From Streptomyces sp. NBC_00775 (lineage in GTDB: Bacteria; Actinomycetota; Actinomycetes; Streptomycetales; Streptomycetaceae): 64,000 bases of DNA. The notes under the pieces are model-generated. The model saw nothing but the letters and a program-made list of their open reading frames with translations, searched no databases and was not told the origin of the DNA. The stretch covers positions 2,542,001 to 2,606,000 of the forward strand of contig NZ_CP108938.1 in the NCBI RefSeq assembly GCF_036347135.1. Reading direction: 5' to 3'. The translations under genes were made by a program, and so were the position numbers. This document shows, piece by piece, positions 11,101 through 19,357 of the stretch; the first letter of the stretch is position 1, and each line of letters opens with the position of its first letter.

Positions 11101-12561
11101 CTGCGGGCCGCCCGCGCTCTGGTCGCCGAGCGGCTCGGCACCGACACCGGGCGCTGGGTGCGCGCCCTGTCGGCGATGAACAACGGCTGGGCCGACCGGA
11201 CCTTCGGTGAGGTGCTCTCCGAGGGCGACTCCGGGAGGGACGCCACCTGTTTCACTCCGCTGGGCGGGCGGCTCCTGCTGCACGCGGACGTCGCCGCCCT
11301 GACGGCCGTGATGCCGTTGCTCGGTCCCGACGCGACGGTCGCGCTGACCGAGCACGCGTGCGCGAGCTCCTTCCTGCCGGACGACCTCGTGACGTATCTC
11401 TTCGTCGCGGACGACCGGGCCGCGCTGCTCGCCCTCACCCGGTCGTGGCGCGAGCTGTACCGCGACCGTGCGCTGCAACTGCGGCTCCTCGGTCTGGACG
11501 ACCCCGGCGTCAACGCGGCCCTGTACGGGAACGCGTTCAACGGCCCGGCCTCCGTCGCGGTCCGCCGGATGATCCTTTCCCGCCGGCCGCGCGGTCGTGT
11601 GGCCGAGGGCCCGGGCGACCTCGTGCCGCTCGCGCCGGAGCTGCGGGAGACGCTCCTGAAGTCGTCGTACCTCGTGACGGGTTCGGAGCACCGCCAGCGC
11701 GTTCAGCTCGAAGCCGCCGACCCCGAGATAGTCGAACACGCGCTCGCCTCCTGGGGGAAGCGGCGCCCGCTGCTGGACCATCTGCTCGCCGCGCGTGCCT
11801 CACTGCGGTACGGCGGCCGGGACCAGCTGCGGTCGCTGGCCGAGCGAGGGCTGCTCAAGCCCGCCGCGGCGAAGTTCGCCGTCAAGGCGCTGGAGTCGGC
11901 CGACCCGGACGCCGTGATCGACGACCGGCTCGACCGCGAGCTGGGGCCGGAGCGGCTGGTGACGCGGCTGCGGGCGTGCGTGGAGTACGGCGAGCCGGTC
12001 CGCGTCCTCGAACTGCCGTACATGCGCGATTGGGACGTACTGCTCAAAGCGCACGAACAGGAGCCCTTCTCGTCCGCCGTGTGGAGTGCGCTCGGCGATC
12101 TGCCGGACGCGCCCGACGCGGTCACGGCGGCGAGCATGACCTGGGAGCGGCTGCGCGACCGCGCCGCCATCGGCCGCGGCCCCGACTGCGCTCGCGCCGC
12201 CGTGGCGCACCGCCACCGCGCGGGCAGCCGTGCCACGCGGAGCGCGATGTTCGACTTCCTCGGCGAGCACGGCCTGATCACCGGCGCCGACCTGGTCCAT
12301 CACGCCTCGGGGGCGGCAGGCGTTCTCCACTACCTGGCCGAGGGCGCCGTACGCCGCGAACTCCCCGACGCCGTGCGCGCCTTTGTGAGGGAGGCCACCG
12401 ACGAAGTGGCGGAACTTGCGACAAAACTCCTCAATATCGATGAACCGTCATGGAAGCGTCTCTTCGCGGCACTCACCGGCGGTGACGTCAACTGGCTGCG
12501 GCCCGGCTGCACCACCACCGTCGCCGCACTGCTGGAGCACAGCGCCCGAACTCCCCTGTGA
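8113..12561 (+). CDS. Large helical-repeat protein of unknown function
   Basis: A 1482-residue soluble protein; no signal peptide or membrane segment is seen. The sequence is alanine-, leucine- and arginine-rich with many short amphipathic units such as DPDPLVRRALIRAEG and LLDHPDRLRALLGSAD, which recall HEAT or leucine-rich-variant repeats. A flexible acidic stretch lies at about residues 335-370. No catalytic motif was recognised. GTG at 8113 is chosen because AGGGGGA lies eight bases before it; earlier starts would run into the repeat region. Codon use is normal throughout. It stands alone between the acnA intergenic region and the murA gene. A scaffold or binding role is only a guess. Confidence 0.8.
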   Translation: MAADSTTSGYDYRGAHLLALLLAGGEPGEAGRMRRRLGEAEPRYLTWVPLSAEARANAARDPDPLVRRALIRAEGVTADDLATLLERPDPVTDRQVYEHRSARPWMRRLVLTPGRHADPAALAPLSERILSTQRELPAIAHFVAAGVVSDAPEVVEHALRVCGRAMTSAEQLRGVLGLLDHPDRLRALLGSADAPLRPAVAEQAGAALGTDGAALRAAVAAAEGAEGLVAGLRASEAEPHWRRAFEWDALVSAHLADPLPEAAVRFLAQRPECPEPVLAELYRTHPTVVAGVARPCAALVRAAAGTPGHPELVRICTALSADGADHSVGPDGAGTGTDARADQAGAVGRPDEPDIAAPSDEDLSSLSSLILDTVTPARTAATALAELGPSGPLRESLHRRLGADPGHWATLRTTLSRYKGTLAALLAAIADGEPLAGSAKPPALTKPYRFLLYATEPGDLSRLLPRLPDELLTALLGKGSLPPHALGTALAAGDPRVVAAIGGNVALGVRELRRLTELDEPAVNAAVFRHQKVTLSLCRAIASGVPRTPGRTEPVPLDAGLRAELLGETHKHRRTPLVTSGDPELVHHAWRFLSEDGQHYAVVRVWERAGEEGVRRLLGLFPEDVLTAHPVLERAAATGDLGRLREDLHPFDDPDTLCGILTEPRGRNATRRLVYTLVHEPYAYDFTRLAASHRKVPFQPEPLAELLRHEDVDEAAREALTVVNVNQWLDSKDHGADPVELLRSTPYPGWQWFTRAVEGGFVDPERLVDTAHPAHEVLGSLRHFDDAVAGRARRYTAELVREHLAGHPEGWVVALGLVGTYAGTLAELIQVAAQVAGPRPDAAELARRDAGELARVAAELKPVAAAPRLTPAEERALREELEPLSTQAAVHLLRTLVPGSPLPTGAGVLRTLADAAPYSVPGVERPDWLIEACAAHNSSTTGEPLVPKERRGIPLSALDDYRHGFVAPSELVARTPAREMNPVPKQWRTHHAEEPQLRAARALVAERLGTDTGRWVRALSAMNNGWADRTFGEVLSEGDSGRDATCFTPLGGRLLLHADVAALTAVMPLLGPDATVALTEHACASSFLPDDLVTYLFVADDRAALLALTRSWRELYRDRALQLRLLGLDDPGVNAALYGNAFNGPASVAVRRMILSRRPRGRVAEGPGDLVPLAPELRETLLKSSYLVTGSEHRQRVQLEAADPEIVEHALASWGKRRPLLDHLLAARASLRYGGRDQLRSLAERGLLKPAAAKFAVKALESADPDAVIDDRLDRELGPERLVTRLRACVEYGEPVRVLELPYMRDWDVLLKAHEQEPFSSAVWSALGDLPDAPDAVTAASMTWERLRDRAAIGRGPDCARAAVAHRHRAGSRATRSAMFDFLGEHGLITGADLVHHASGAAGVLHYLAEGAVRRELPDAVRAFVREATDEVAELATKLLNIDEPSWKRLFAALTGGDVNWLRPGCTTTVAALLEHSARTPL

Positions 12562-12611
12562 CCGGCCCGTGATGGCCACTGCCTGAGCACCCCCACTCGG
12601 AAGGACGCACT

Positions 12612-12651
12612 CCATTTTTCTTTATCTCACATCCGATATACGGTCGCGCCA
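12612..12651 (+). promoter_or_regulatory. AT-rich promoter of murA, possibly giving a leaderless mRNA
   Basis: A strikingly AT-rich 30 bases in this high-GC context. A -10-like TATACG at 12637-12642 ends eight bases before the ATG at 12651, and a T-rich stretch lies about 17 bases further upstream. There is no Shine-Dalgarno sequence. This spacing would put the transcript start at or next to the A of the ATG. Confidence 0.45.
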
Positions 12652-14180
12652 TGGCAGACGACTACCTCGTACGTATCGGCAAGCTCATCCGTGACGCCCG
12701 GCAGCACCGGGGCTGGACACAGTCGCAGCTCGCCGAGGCGCTCGGCACCAGCCAGAGCGCCGTCAATCGCATCGAGCGCGGCAACCAAAACATCAGCCTT
12801 GAGATGATCGCCCGAATCGGCGAAGCCCTGGACAGCGAAATCGTCTCTCTGGGCTATGCGGGTCCGATGCATCTGCGTGTCGTGGGCGGGCGTCGTCTGT
12901 CCGGCTCGATCGACGTCAAGACCAGCAAGAACGCGTGCGTGGCGCTGCTGTGCGCGACGCTCCTCAACAAGGGGCGCACGGTACTGCGCCGCGTGGCCCG
13001 CATCGAAGAGGTGTACCGCCTGCTGGAGGTGCTCGGTTCGATCGGCGTCCGCACCCGGTGGATCAACGACGGGGTCGACCTGGAGATCGTGCCGCCGGGC
13101 GAGCTGGAGATGGAGGCGATCGACGCCGAGGCCGCGCGTCGTACGCGGTCCATCATCATGTTCCTCGGCCCGCTGCTGCACCGCATGGACCACTTCAAGC
13201 TGCCGTACGCGGGCGGTTGCGACCTGGGGACCAGGACGATCGAGCCGCACATGATCGCGCTGCGCCGGTTCGGGCTCGACATCGCCGCCACCGAGGGCCT
13301 GTACCACGCCCAGGTGGACCGCTCGGTCGTCCCCGGCCGCCCGATCGTGCTGACCGAGCGCGGCGACACGGTGACCGAGAACGCGCTGCTCGCCGCCGCC
13401 CGCCACGAGGGCGTGACCGTCATCCGCAACGCCTCCTCCAACTACATGGTCCAGGACCTGTGCTTCTTCCTGGAGGCCCTGGGCGTACGGGTGGACGGCA
13501 TCGGCACGACCACGCTCACCGTGCACGGCGTGCCGAACATCGACGTGGACGTGGACTACTCGCCGTCCGAGGACCCGGTCGAGGCGATGAGCCTGCTCGC
13601 CGCCGCCGTGGTCACCGAGTCGGAGCTGACGGTGCGCCGGGTGCCGATCGAGTTCCTGGAGATCGAGCTCGCGGTCCTGGAGGAGATGGGCCTCGACCAC
13701 GACCGCACTCCGGAGTACTTCGCCGACAACGGCCGTACGCGCCTGGTGGACCTGACCGTCCGGCCCTCCAAGCTGGAGGCGCCGATCGACAAGATCCACC
13801 CGATGCCGTTCCCGGGCCTGAACATCGACAACGTCCCGTTCTTCGCGGCCATCGCGGCCTCCGCGCAGGGCAAGACGCTGATCCACGACTGGGTCTACGA
13901 CAACCGCGCGATCTACCTCACGGACCTCAACCGCCTCGGCGGCCGGCTCCAACTCCTCGACCCGCACCGCGTGCTGGTCGAGGGCCCGACCCGCTGGCGC
14001 GCCGCCGAGATGATGTGCCCGCCCGCGCTGCGGCCCGCCGTGGTCGTCCTGCTGGCCATGATGGCGGCCGACGGCACGTCCGTGCTGCGGAACGTGTACG
14101 TCATCAACCGGGGCTACGAGGACCTCGCCGAGCGGCTCAACTCGATCGGCGCGCAGATCGAGATCTTCCGGGACATCTGA
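12651..14180 (+). CDS. murA: UDP-N-acetylglucosamine 1-carboxyvinyltransferase with N-terminal HTH domain
   Basis: A 509-residue fusion. Residues 6-65 form an Xre/Cro-type helix-turn-helix (IRDARQHRGWTQSQLAEALG, then SQSAVNRIERGNQNIS). From about residue 72 it is a full EPSP-synthase-fold MurA, which adds enolpyruvate from PEP to UDP-GlcNAc in the first step of peptidoglycan synthesis. The active-site loop reads AGGCDLGTRTIEPH; its Cys and Arg match Cys115 and Arg120 of E. coli MurA, so the enzyme should be active and fosfomycin-sensitive. KTSKNACVALL corresponds to the N-terminal Lys-Asn substrate site. It is transcribed alone and ends convergently with the CHAT gene. The HTH part suggests autoregulation, which is inferred. 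Confidence 0.95.
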   Translation: MADDYLVRIGKLIRDARQHRGWTQSQLAEALGTSQSAVNRIERGNQNISLEMIARIGEALDSEIVSLGYAGPMHLRVVGGRRLSGSIDVKTSKNACVALLCATLLNKGRTVLRRVARIEEVYRLLEVLGSIGVRTRWINDGVDLEIVPPGELEMEAIDAEAARRTRSIIMFLGPLLHRMDHFKLPYAGGCDLGTRTIEPHMIALRRFGLDIAATEGLYHAQVDRSVVPGRPIVLTERGDTVTENALLAAARHEGVTVIRNASSNYMVQDLCFFLEALGVRVDGIGTTTLTVHGVPNIDVDVDYSPSEDPVEAMSLLAAAVVTESELTVRRVPIEFLEIELAVLEEMGLDHDRTPEYFADNGRTRLVDLTVRPSKLEAPIDKIHPMPFPGLNIDNVPFFAAIAASAQGKTLIHDWVYDNRAIYLTDLNRLGGRLQLLDPHRVLVEGPTRWRAAEMMCPPALRPAVVVLLAMMAADGTSVLRNVYVINRGYEDLAERLNSIGAQIEIFRDI

Positions 14181-14185
14181 GAGGC

Positions 14186-14201
14186 GGCCCCCCTCGGGGC
14201 C
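14186..14201. terminator. Bidirectional terminator between convergent murA and CHAT genes
   Basis: GGCCCC at 14186-14191 pairs with GGGGCC at 14196-14201 around CCTC. It fills the 22-base gap between the two stop codons. Confidence 0.5.
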
Positions 14202-14202
14202 C

Positions 14203-17200
14203 TCACCCCGTCCGCGCGGACGCCGGGTTGCCCTGGTGGGTGAAGGCGGCCCAGTGATGGAGGCGGTGGAGGTCGGGGCGGGTGGCCTCGCGGCGGAGGG
14301 GGCCGTCCAGGGTGTCGGGGAGCTCGCGGTGCGGGTTGAGCATCCACAGCTGGGCGGCGCGCAGGGCATCCGGCGGGGCCAGCGCGCCGGTGGTGAGGTG
14401 GTGGTGGAAGACCGCCATCATCACGGCGGTCGGACCGTCACGCACCGCCCAGCGGGACCCCACGACGTCGGCGGCGCCGCCCGCGACCAGCGCGGTGGCA
14501 AGGGTCAACGCCTCGTCGTGATGGCGCGTGCTCAGGTCTGTCTCACAGGCGCTGAGCACCACCAACGGGCCGGCGGTGTCCGTCCGGCGGCCGGCGGCGC
14601 CGTCGAGGATGCCGGCCACGGTGAGCCGGCCGGCGTCCTGGCTCGCGCCGGGCGGGCCGGCCAGCCACAGCGCGGAGTCGGTGGGGCGCGGTGCGGCGAT
14701 GGCGTGGCAGGACAGGTGGACCAAGGACGCCGGCGACGCGCCGCCGGGCAGCACGGCGAGCAGTTCCGCCGGCGTGCCCGCGGCGTCCGGTACCTCGCCG
14801 GTGGTGACGAACTCGCCGTAACAGAGCGCGTCGGGGTAGCAGGCGGCACGCAGCGCGGCCGTCTCCACCTCGGCCCAGGGGAGGGTCAGTTCCGGGTCGG
14901 CGACGAGCACCTGCCGCCCGGTGGCTGGAGGCATCCGCCGCCGGGTGGCCGCGGCCAGGAACTGGGTGCCGGACGGGGCGTAGCTGAGGACGGCCTCCTG
15001 GCAGGCGTACCGGTGGCCGTGCTGGCCGAGACCCCGGATGCGCGCGGCGTGCCACGGGACGGCGCCGAGCCGGCCGCATGGCACCAGCACGATCCGCGGG
15101 GGCCGGGCCAGCGGCCACCGCGCCGCCAGTACCGGGCGCACGGCCGAGAGCACCGGGCCCATCACCGCCTTCCAGGCCCAGTCGCACACCGCGGACAGCG
15201 CGGCCTGCCACTCCACCTCGTAGGCGGCCCTCCACGACGCGCTCATGGCCGGGTCGGCGAGCGACCGGGAGCGTTCCGCCGCGGCGAAGAAGTAACGCTC
15301 CAGCGGCGGGCTGTCCGAGGTCAGCAACTCCGGCAGGGGAAGTATGGCGGGACCGGCGCCGGGGCGCAGGATCAGCGCGTGGCCAGGGAACGAGCGACTG
15401 GGCAGGGGCGTGCCGGGGATCAGGTAGACCAACGCGTCGGTGCCCGTGGCGGCGAGGCCGGCGGTCAGCTCGGCGACATCCGCGATGCCCACCAACTGCC
15501 GGGTGCCTGAGCCTTCTCCGGCACCGGGGCGGACGCCCAGCGCGGTCAGTGCCCCGCGCCGCAGGCCGCTGGGGATCGGCGGGCCGCCGGCCGGCGGGGG
15601 CGGTGCGTGATGGGTCTTGGGCCGCAGAGGGGCTGGGGGTACCTGGGCCCGCCACTTCCGGGCCAGTTCGGGGTGACCGGCGGCGTCGAGGCGCTCGGGG
15701 ATGCTCCGGGACGCGTCGGCGGCCTGGAGCACCAGGGCACGTCCCCTCTCCAGATCGGCCACCGCGTCGGCCGGCCGGTGGGTGAGGAAGGCGACGAATG
15801 CCAGTCGCCGCGACAGCAGGGCGCCGTTGAGGGCCGACGACAGGCCGTGGTCGGCGCCGATCTGGAGCAGGACGTCGGCGGCCAGTTCGTCCAGCGCCTC
15901 GCGGGTGATCTCCACGAACGCCCGCCTGTCGTCGTCGGCACGCGGGCCGCCCCGAGCGGCGCGCATCATGTGGGCCTCGGCCAGCTTCGTCAGGACGTCC
16001 ACGCACTGCGTCCGGCCACGCCCCTCGGCGAGCAGGACGCGGACGCGGGTCAGCTCGGCGATGGCCTCGTCCAGGAGCGCCGGGTCGTCATCGCCGCGCA
16101 CGACGGCGAGGAGCAGCCGCAGGCCGAGCCTGGCGCGCCGGTCGTACTCCTGCTCGTGGTAGACCTGCGGTTTGTCGGACTCGCGGCGGATTTCCGCGAG
16201 TTCGCGTTCCAGAAGCTCTCGCTCGGAGGCGACCTCTCGCTCGGCGGCGTGGTCTCCCGTCCGGGCCGCTCCGGCTGCTCCGGCCGCTCCGGGCAGAGCG
16301 CGCCCGGTGGCCTCCTGCGTGTCCCCGCGCAGCTCCTCGAGCCGGCTCAGCCGCTTCGCCAACTCGCCGCGCCAGCTGCTGTCCGGTGGCAGGGCGGCGT
16401 ACCGGCCACGGAGTTCGTCGATCAGACGCGGCAGCGCCTCGTGGTTTCCGGTGCGCTGCGCGTGGCTCAGTTCACCGTCGGCGGTGGAGAGCGCGAGGCT
16501 GAGGCTGAACGGCGCGTCGGGCGGCAGCGAGCCGTCGCGTTCGAGGGTGGCGGCCAGCCCTCGCATGGTGGCCAGGGAGACGTCGGCGTCGTGGAAGCTG
16601 CCGCCGAGCGAGGCGGCCTGCCCCAGGACCTCTGCCAGCTCCGCTTGCAGGGCCAGGGCCCACCAGGAATCCGCGGGGCTCGCGTCGACCGCCTCCCTGA
16701 GCAGGGTGGCGGCGTCCTCCAGGTAGCCGGGATCACCGGTTCGGTAGGCCAGCAGCCGGTCGAAGTATGCCGCGAAGCGCCGCTCGCGGACGCCGAGGTG
16801 GGCAGCGAAGGCCCGCAGATGGCCGTGATGACTGTCGAGATAGGCGACCAGACCCGGTTCCAGGGTGAGGCTGACCGGCCAGTCGTCCAAGGGGTTGCCG
16901 CCGTCGCCGCCCGGTTCTGGCGTGGGCCGCTCCGCCGTGGAGAAGTCGACCGATCCGGGCTCCAGGAGCTCCGCCGCGACCAGCAGGTAGGCGTGGAGCC
17001 GAGCGGTCCGGGCCCGCTCGGGTGCGTCCGGTGGCAACGCGCGGAGCGCTCGCAGTGCCAGGTCGGCGCCGCCGCGGACGCCGTCGGCGCCAGCTCCGCT
17101 GCCGGCGGCGGCCCGGCGCAGCAGCGCTGCGACTTCCGGGTCCAGCTCCAGGATCTCGCCGTCGTGACCGCCGGTCTGCGGCCGCAACGCGTTGACCAGC

Positions 17201-18018
17201 CAGACCAGGACGCGGGTGAACTGCGGCGTGCTGCGTGAGCCGGCCAGGGCCACCAAGCCGCGGACTGCGTCGAGCAGCGCGCTCTCGGGGGCGTCGGCGT
17301 CATCGGGGGCAACGGTGTCCTGGTCGTGGCCGGGTACCGCCGTGCCCGTGGTCGCCGCCTCGGGAGCCGCGGCCCTGGCAGCCGCCGCTGCCGTCTCCTC
17401 CGTCGTGTCGGGGTAAGCGGAGCCGGCGGCGAGCATCTGCTCGATGTCCCGCTTGACTCTCGCGGTCTGCCGCTGGAACTCCGGGCCGAGCGGGGCCTCG
17501 GCGATGCGGTCGACCACGTCCTTGGCCTCGGTGAGATCCCGGAGCAACGACTCGGTCAGCACCCGTTGGTCGGCGGCGGCGAGCAGCGCGTCCAAGAGGG
17601 CGGTGCGGGTGCCGTCGGTGCGGGGCAGGGCCCAGGGCGCGAGCAGGAAGATCAGCATCATCCGGGCCTCCACCACCAGCGGGTTGGCCGACGGCCCGAT
17701 GCGGTCCGCCCACCGCAGGCGCCGTAGCGCTTCCGCCCGCTCCCCGGAATCGAACGTCGCGCTTTCCTTCCCGTTCAGGCAACGCGCCCCGAGCAGGCGG
17801 CCCAAGTGCACGAAGACGGTGGAGAAATCCTCGTTCTTCCTCGCCAACGCGGCCTCGACACCGGCCAACTGGTCGATCACCGGCCCCAGACTCTCGGCGG
17901 ACGGCCGGGCTCCCGAGACGTTCAGCAGCCGTCGGGCCTCCAGAACGGCGCCGGTCGCCTTCTCCCGCAGCTCCGCCGACCCAGTGCCGTCGTCGCCCTG
18001 TCGCGCTTCGCTGACCAT
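14203..18018 (-). CDS. CHAT-domain protease-like protein (CHAT 1)
   Basis: A 1271-residue protein. The long N-terminal part is helical and TPR-like, with units such as HPELARKWRA and ALDELAADVLLQIGADHGL. The C-terminal third is a CHAT (caspase-HetF-associated) domain: IVLVPCGRLGAVPWHAA, then the catalytic pair His1105 in VHLSCHAIA and Cys1158 in VVLSACETDLS, and a closing HHWAAFTHQG. The residue after the histidine is Ala rather than the usual Gly. It is a close relative of the CHAT gene at 35657-39016; the last 120 residues are largely identical. ATG at 18018 is chosen as the first start free of low-quality sequence, with a G-rich stretch before it. A protease role in conflict or cell death is known for the family; here it is inferred. 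Confidence 0.88.
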   Translation of the reverse strand: MVSEARQGDDGTGSAELREKATGAVLEARRLLNVSGARPSAESLGPVIDQLAGVEAALARKNEDFSTVFVHLGRLLGARCLNGKESATFDSGERAEALRRLRWADRIGPSANPLVVEARMMLIFLLAPWALPRTDGTRTALLDALLAAADQRVLTESLLRDLTEAKDVVDRIAEAPLGPEFQRQTARVKRDIEQMLAAGSAYPDTTEETAAAAARAAAPEAATTGTAVPGHDQDTVAPDDADAPESALLDAVRGLVALAGSRSTPQFTRVLVWLVNALRPQTGGHDGEILELDPEVAALLRRAAAGSGAGADGVRGGADLALRALRALPPDAPERARTARLHAYLLVAAELLEPGSVDFSTAERPTPEPGGDGGNPLDDWPVSLTLEPGLVAYLDSHHGHLRAFAAHLGVRERRFAAYFDRLLAYRTGDPGYLEDAATLLREAVDASPADSWWALALQAELAEVLGQAASLGGSFHDADVSLATMRGLAATLERDGSLPPDAPFSLSLALSTADGELSHAQRTGNHEALPRLIDELRGRYAALPPDSSWRGELAKRLSRLEELRGDTQEATGRALPGAAGAAGAARTGDHAAEREVASERELLERELAEIRRESDKPQVYHEQEYDRRARLGLRLLLAVVRGDDDPALLDEAIAELTRVRVLLAEGRGRTQCVDVLTKLAEAHMMRAARGGPRADDDRRAFVEITREALDELAADVLLQIGADHGLSSALNGALLSRRLAFVAFLTHRPADAVADLERGRALVLQAADASRSIPERLDAAGHPELARKWRAQVPPAPLRPKTHHAPPPPAGGPPIPSGLRRGALTALGVRPGAGEGSGTRQLVGIADVAELTAGLAATGTDALVYLIPGTPLPSRSFPGHALILRPGAGPAILPLPELLTSDSPPLERYFFAAAERSRSLADPAMSASWRAAYEVEWQAALSAVCDWAWKAVMGPVLSAVRPVLAARWPLARPPRIVLVPCGRLGAVPWHAARIRGLGQHGHRYACQEAVLSYAPSGTQFLAAATRRRMPPATGRQVLVADPELTLPWAEVETAALRAACYPDALCYGEFVTTGEVPDAAGTPAELLAVLPGGASPASLVHLSCHAIAAPRPTDSALWLAGPPGASQDAGRLTVAGILDGAAGRRTDTAGPLVVLSACETDLSTRHHDEALTLATALVAGGAADVVGSRWAVRDGPTAVMMAVFHHHLTTGALAPPDALRAAQLWMLNPHRELPDTLDGPLRREATRPDLHRLHHWAAFTHQGNPASARTG

Positions 18019-18337
18019 CGGCCCCCCGCCGTGCGCCTGCCTCGTCCCCGTGTCTCCAAGGGCCGGCTCACCGCGCAGGTCGACGGGCTCTCTCACAGTG
18101 CCGAGGGACGCGGTGGTTCCAGGCCGTACGGGCCCCTCCGCATCCTGCACCCCACGCGGGCGATTGACCACCGTGGCCGCGCGCTACGACGATCTCGCGC
18201 GCCTCGTGCTGAAGGTCGCTTGCGACAGGACAGTCACACAAGTGGGCCTTCAGCGCCCGCTTCACGGCGATACGCTGGCGATCAGGGCAGCCTGGGTCGC
18301 CGAGCGGCCCCGCCGAGGGTTCACGCGAGGGGGCGTC
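18019..18337. other. Divergent intergenic region between CHAT 1 and a coiled-coil gene
   Basis: 319 bases that should hold promoters for both genes. The only structure seen is a short palindrome GTCGCTTGCGAC at 18215-18226. No clear -35/-10 pair was found. The frame of the rightward gene stays open upstream of its chosen start, so a longer N-terminus remains possible. Confidence 0.5.
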
Positions 18338-19357
18338 GTGCACGACCACAGGCGAGAGATCGCGGATGCGCTGGCGGACTCAGGGCGCACCGACCGGGAA
18401 ACGGCCCTCCACGTACTGGGATCCGCCGCCCGGTGGGCCGCACACGCCCTCGGCCGGCTGAACTCCCCATCCGATGGCGGCAGTTCGGACGACACCGACG
18501 GGGCCGACGCTCTGGAGACCCTGTTCGCGCTGGACGACGCACTGGCCGACACCCGTGACCTGGCGGCCAAGGCACTGCCCGAACTGCTGGCGGAGGCCCG
18601 GCCGGGCGAGAGTGTGGCACAGAGCACCCGTGACGTGATGAACGAACTCACCGCGGCGACCGAGCGGGTGGCGTCGCAACGGGCGGCTCTGGAAAGCCTC
18701 GTGGAGAGGGAGGAGGAGCTGCGCCGCCGCCTCGCGGAGCACGAGAAGCTGCGGCAGGAGGCCGACGAGCTTCGGCGGCTGGAACGGCTGGCGGAGGAGC
18801 TGGACGGGCTCCAGGCGCAGCGCGAAGTCGTCGACGCACGGTTGCGGGAGCTGCGCGGCCGGGACCTTGGAGCGGCCGACCGGGAGCTGCGCACCGGGGC
18901 CGACGACCTGCTGCGGCTCACCAAGGAGCAGCTCGCCGTGCTGGAGCCACGGACCCGGCAGAGCCTGGAGGACGCCGCGGCGGCGCAGCACGTGCTGGCG
19001 GCCACGGAGCACGAGCTGAGCGAGGTCTCCCACCAACTCACCGCCGACCAGGACCGGTTGGAGCGTATCCAGGAGGAACTGGAGCGCATCCAGGAGGAAC
19101 ACGGCAAAGTCATCACATCCCTGAAGCGCTATGCCCAGGCCGACCAGGAGCTGGCGCAAGCCCTGCTCAAGGCCGCCGGTACGGACTCCCGCCGCGCCGC
19201 GCCGGAGCGGAGCCTCTCCCTGGAGGAGGTGGAGGCCCTCACCCGGACCGTCGAGGAGCAGCTCGGCCTCGCGGATCAGACCCTGCGCCGCGTGCTGGCC
19301 GATCGCCAGGGGGCGGAGGAGGACGGCGGGACGAAAGTCACCGGCGCTCAGCCCTGA
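18338..19357 (+). CDS. Coiled-coil protein of unknown function
   Basis: A 339-residue protein. After a helical N-terminal 100 residues it is almost entirely heptad-rich, Glu/Arg/Leu coiled coil (for example EREEELRRRLAEHEKLRQEA and ERIQEELERIQEEH, the second a direct heptad repeat). GTG at 18338 is chosen because GAGGGGG lies just before it. It is the only rightward gene in the island and its last 10 bases overlap the end of the AAA+ gene, so the two are convergent. It may be an adaptor of the neighbouring system; no catalytic motif is present. Confidence 0.7.
   Translation: MHDHRREIADALADSGRTDRETALHVLGSAARWAAHALGRLNSPSDGGSSDDTDGADALETLFALDDALADTRDLAAKALPELLAEARPGESVAQSTRDVMNELTAATERVASQRAALESLVEREEELRRRLAEHEKLRQEADELRRLERLAEELDGLQAQREVVDARLRELRGRDLGAADRELRTGADDLLRLTKEQLAVLEPRTRQSLEDAAAAQHVLAATEHELSEVSHQLTADQDRLERIQEELERIQEEHGKVITSLKRYAQADQELAQALLKAAGTDSRRAAPERSLSLEEVEALTRTVEEQLGLADQTLRRVLADRQGAEEDGGTKVTGAQP

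Noticed and set aside
7885..11781. A 1298-codon open frame on the minus strand across the large helical-repeat gene
   Set aside because: It is the mirror of the 8113-12561 gene, made open by very high GC content. Its peptide is rich in Arg, Gly, Gln and His without family features, and it runs through the repeat region.
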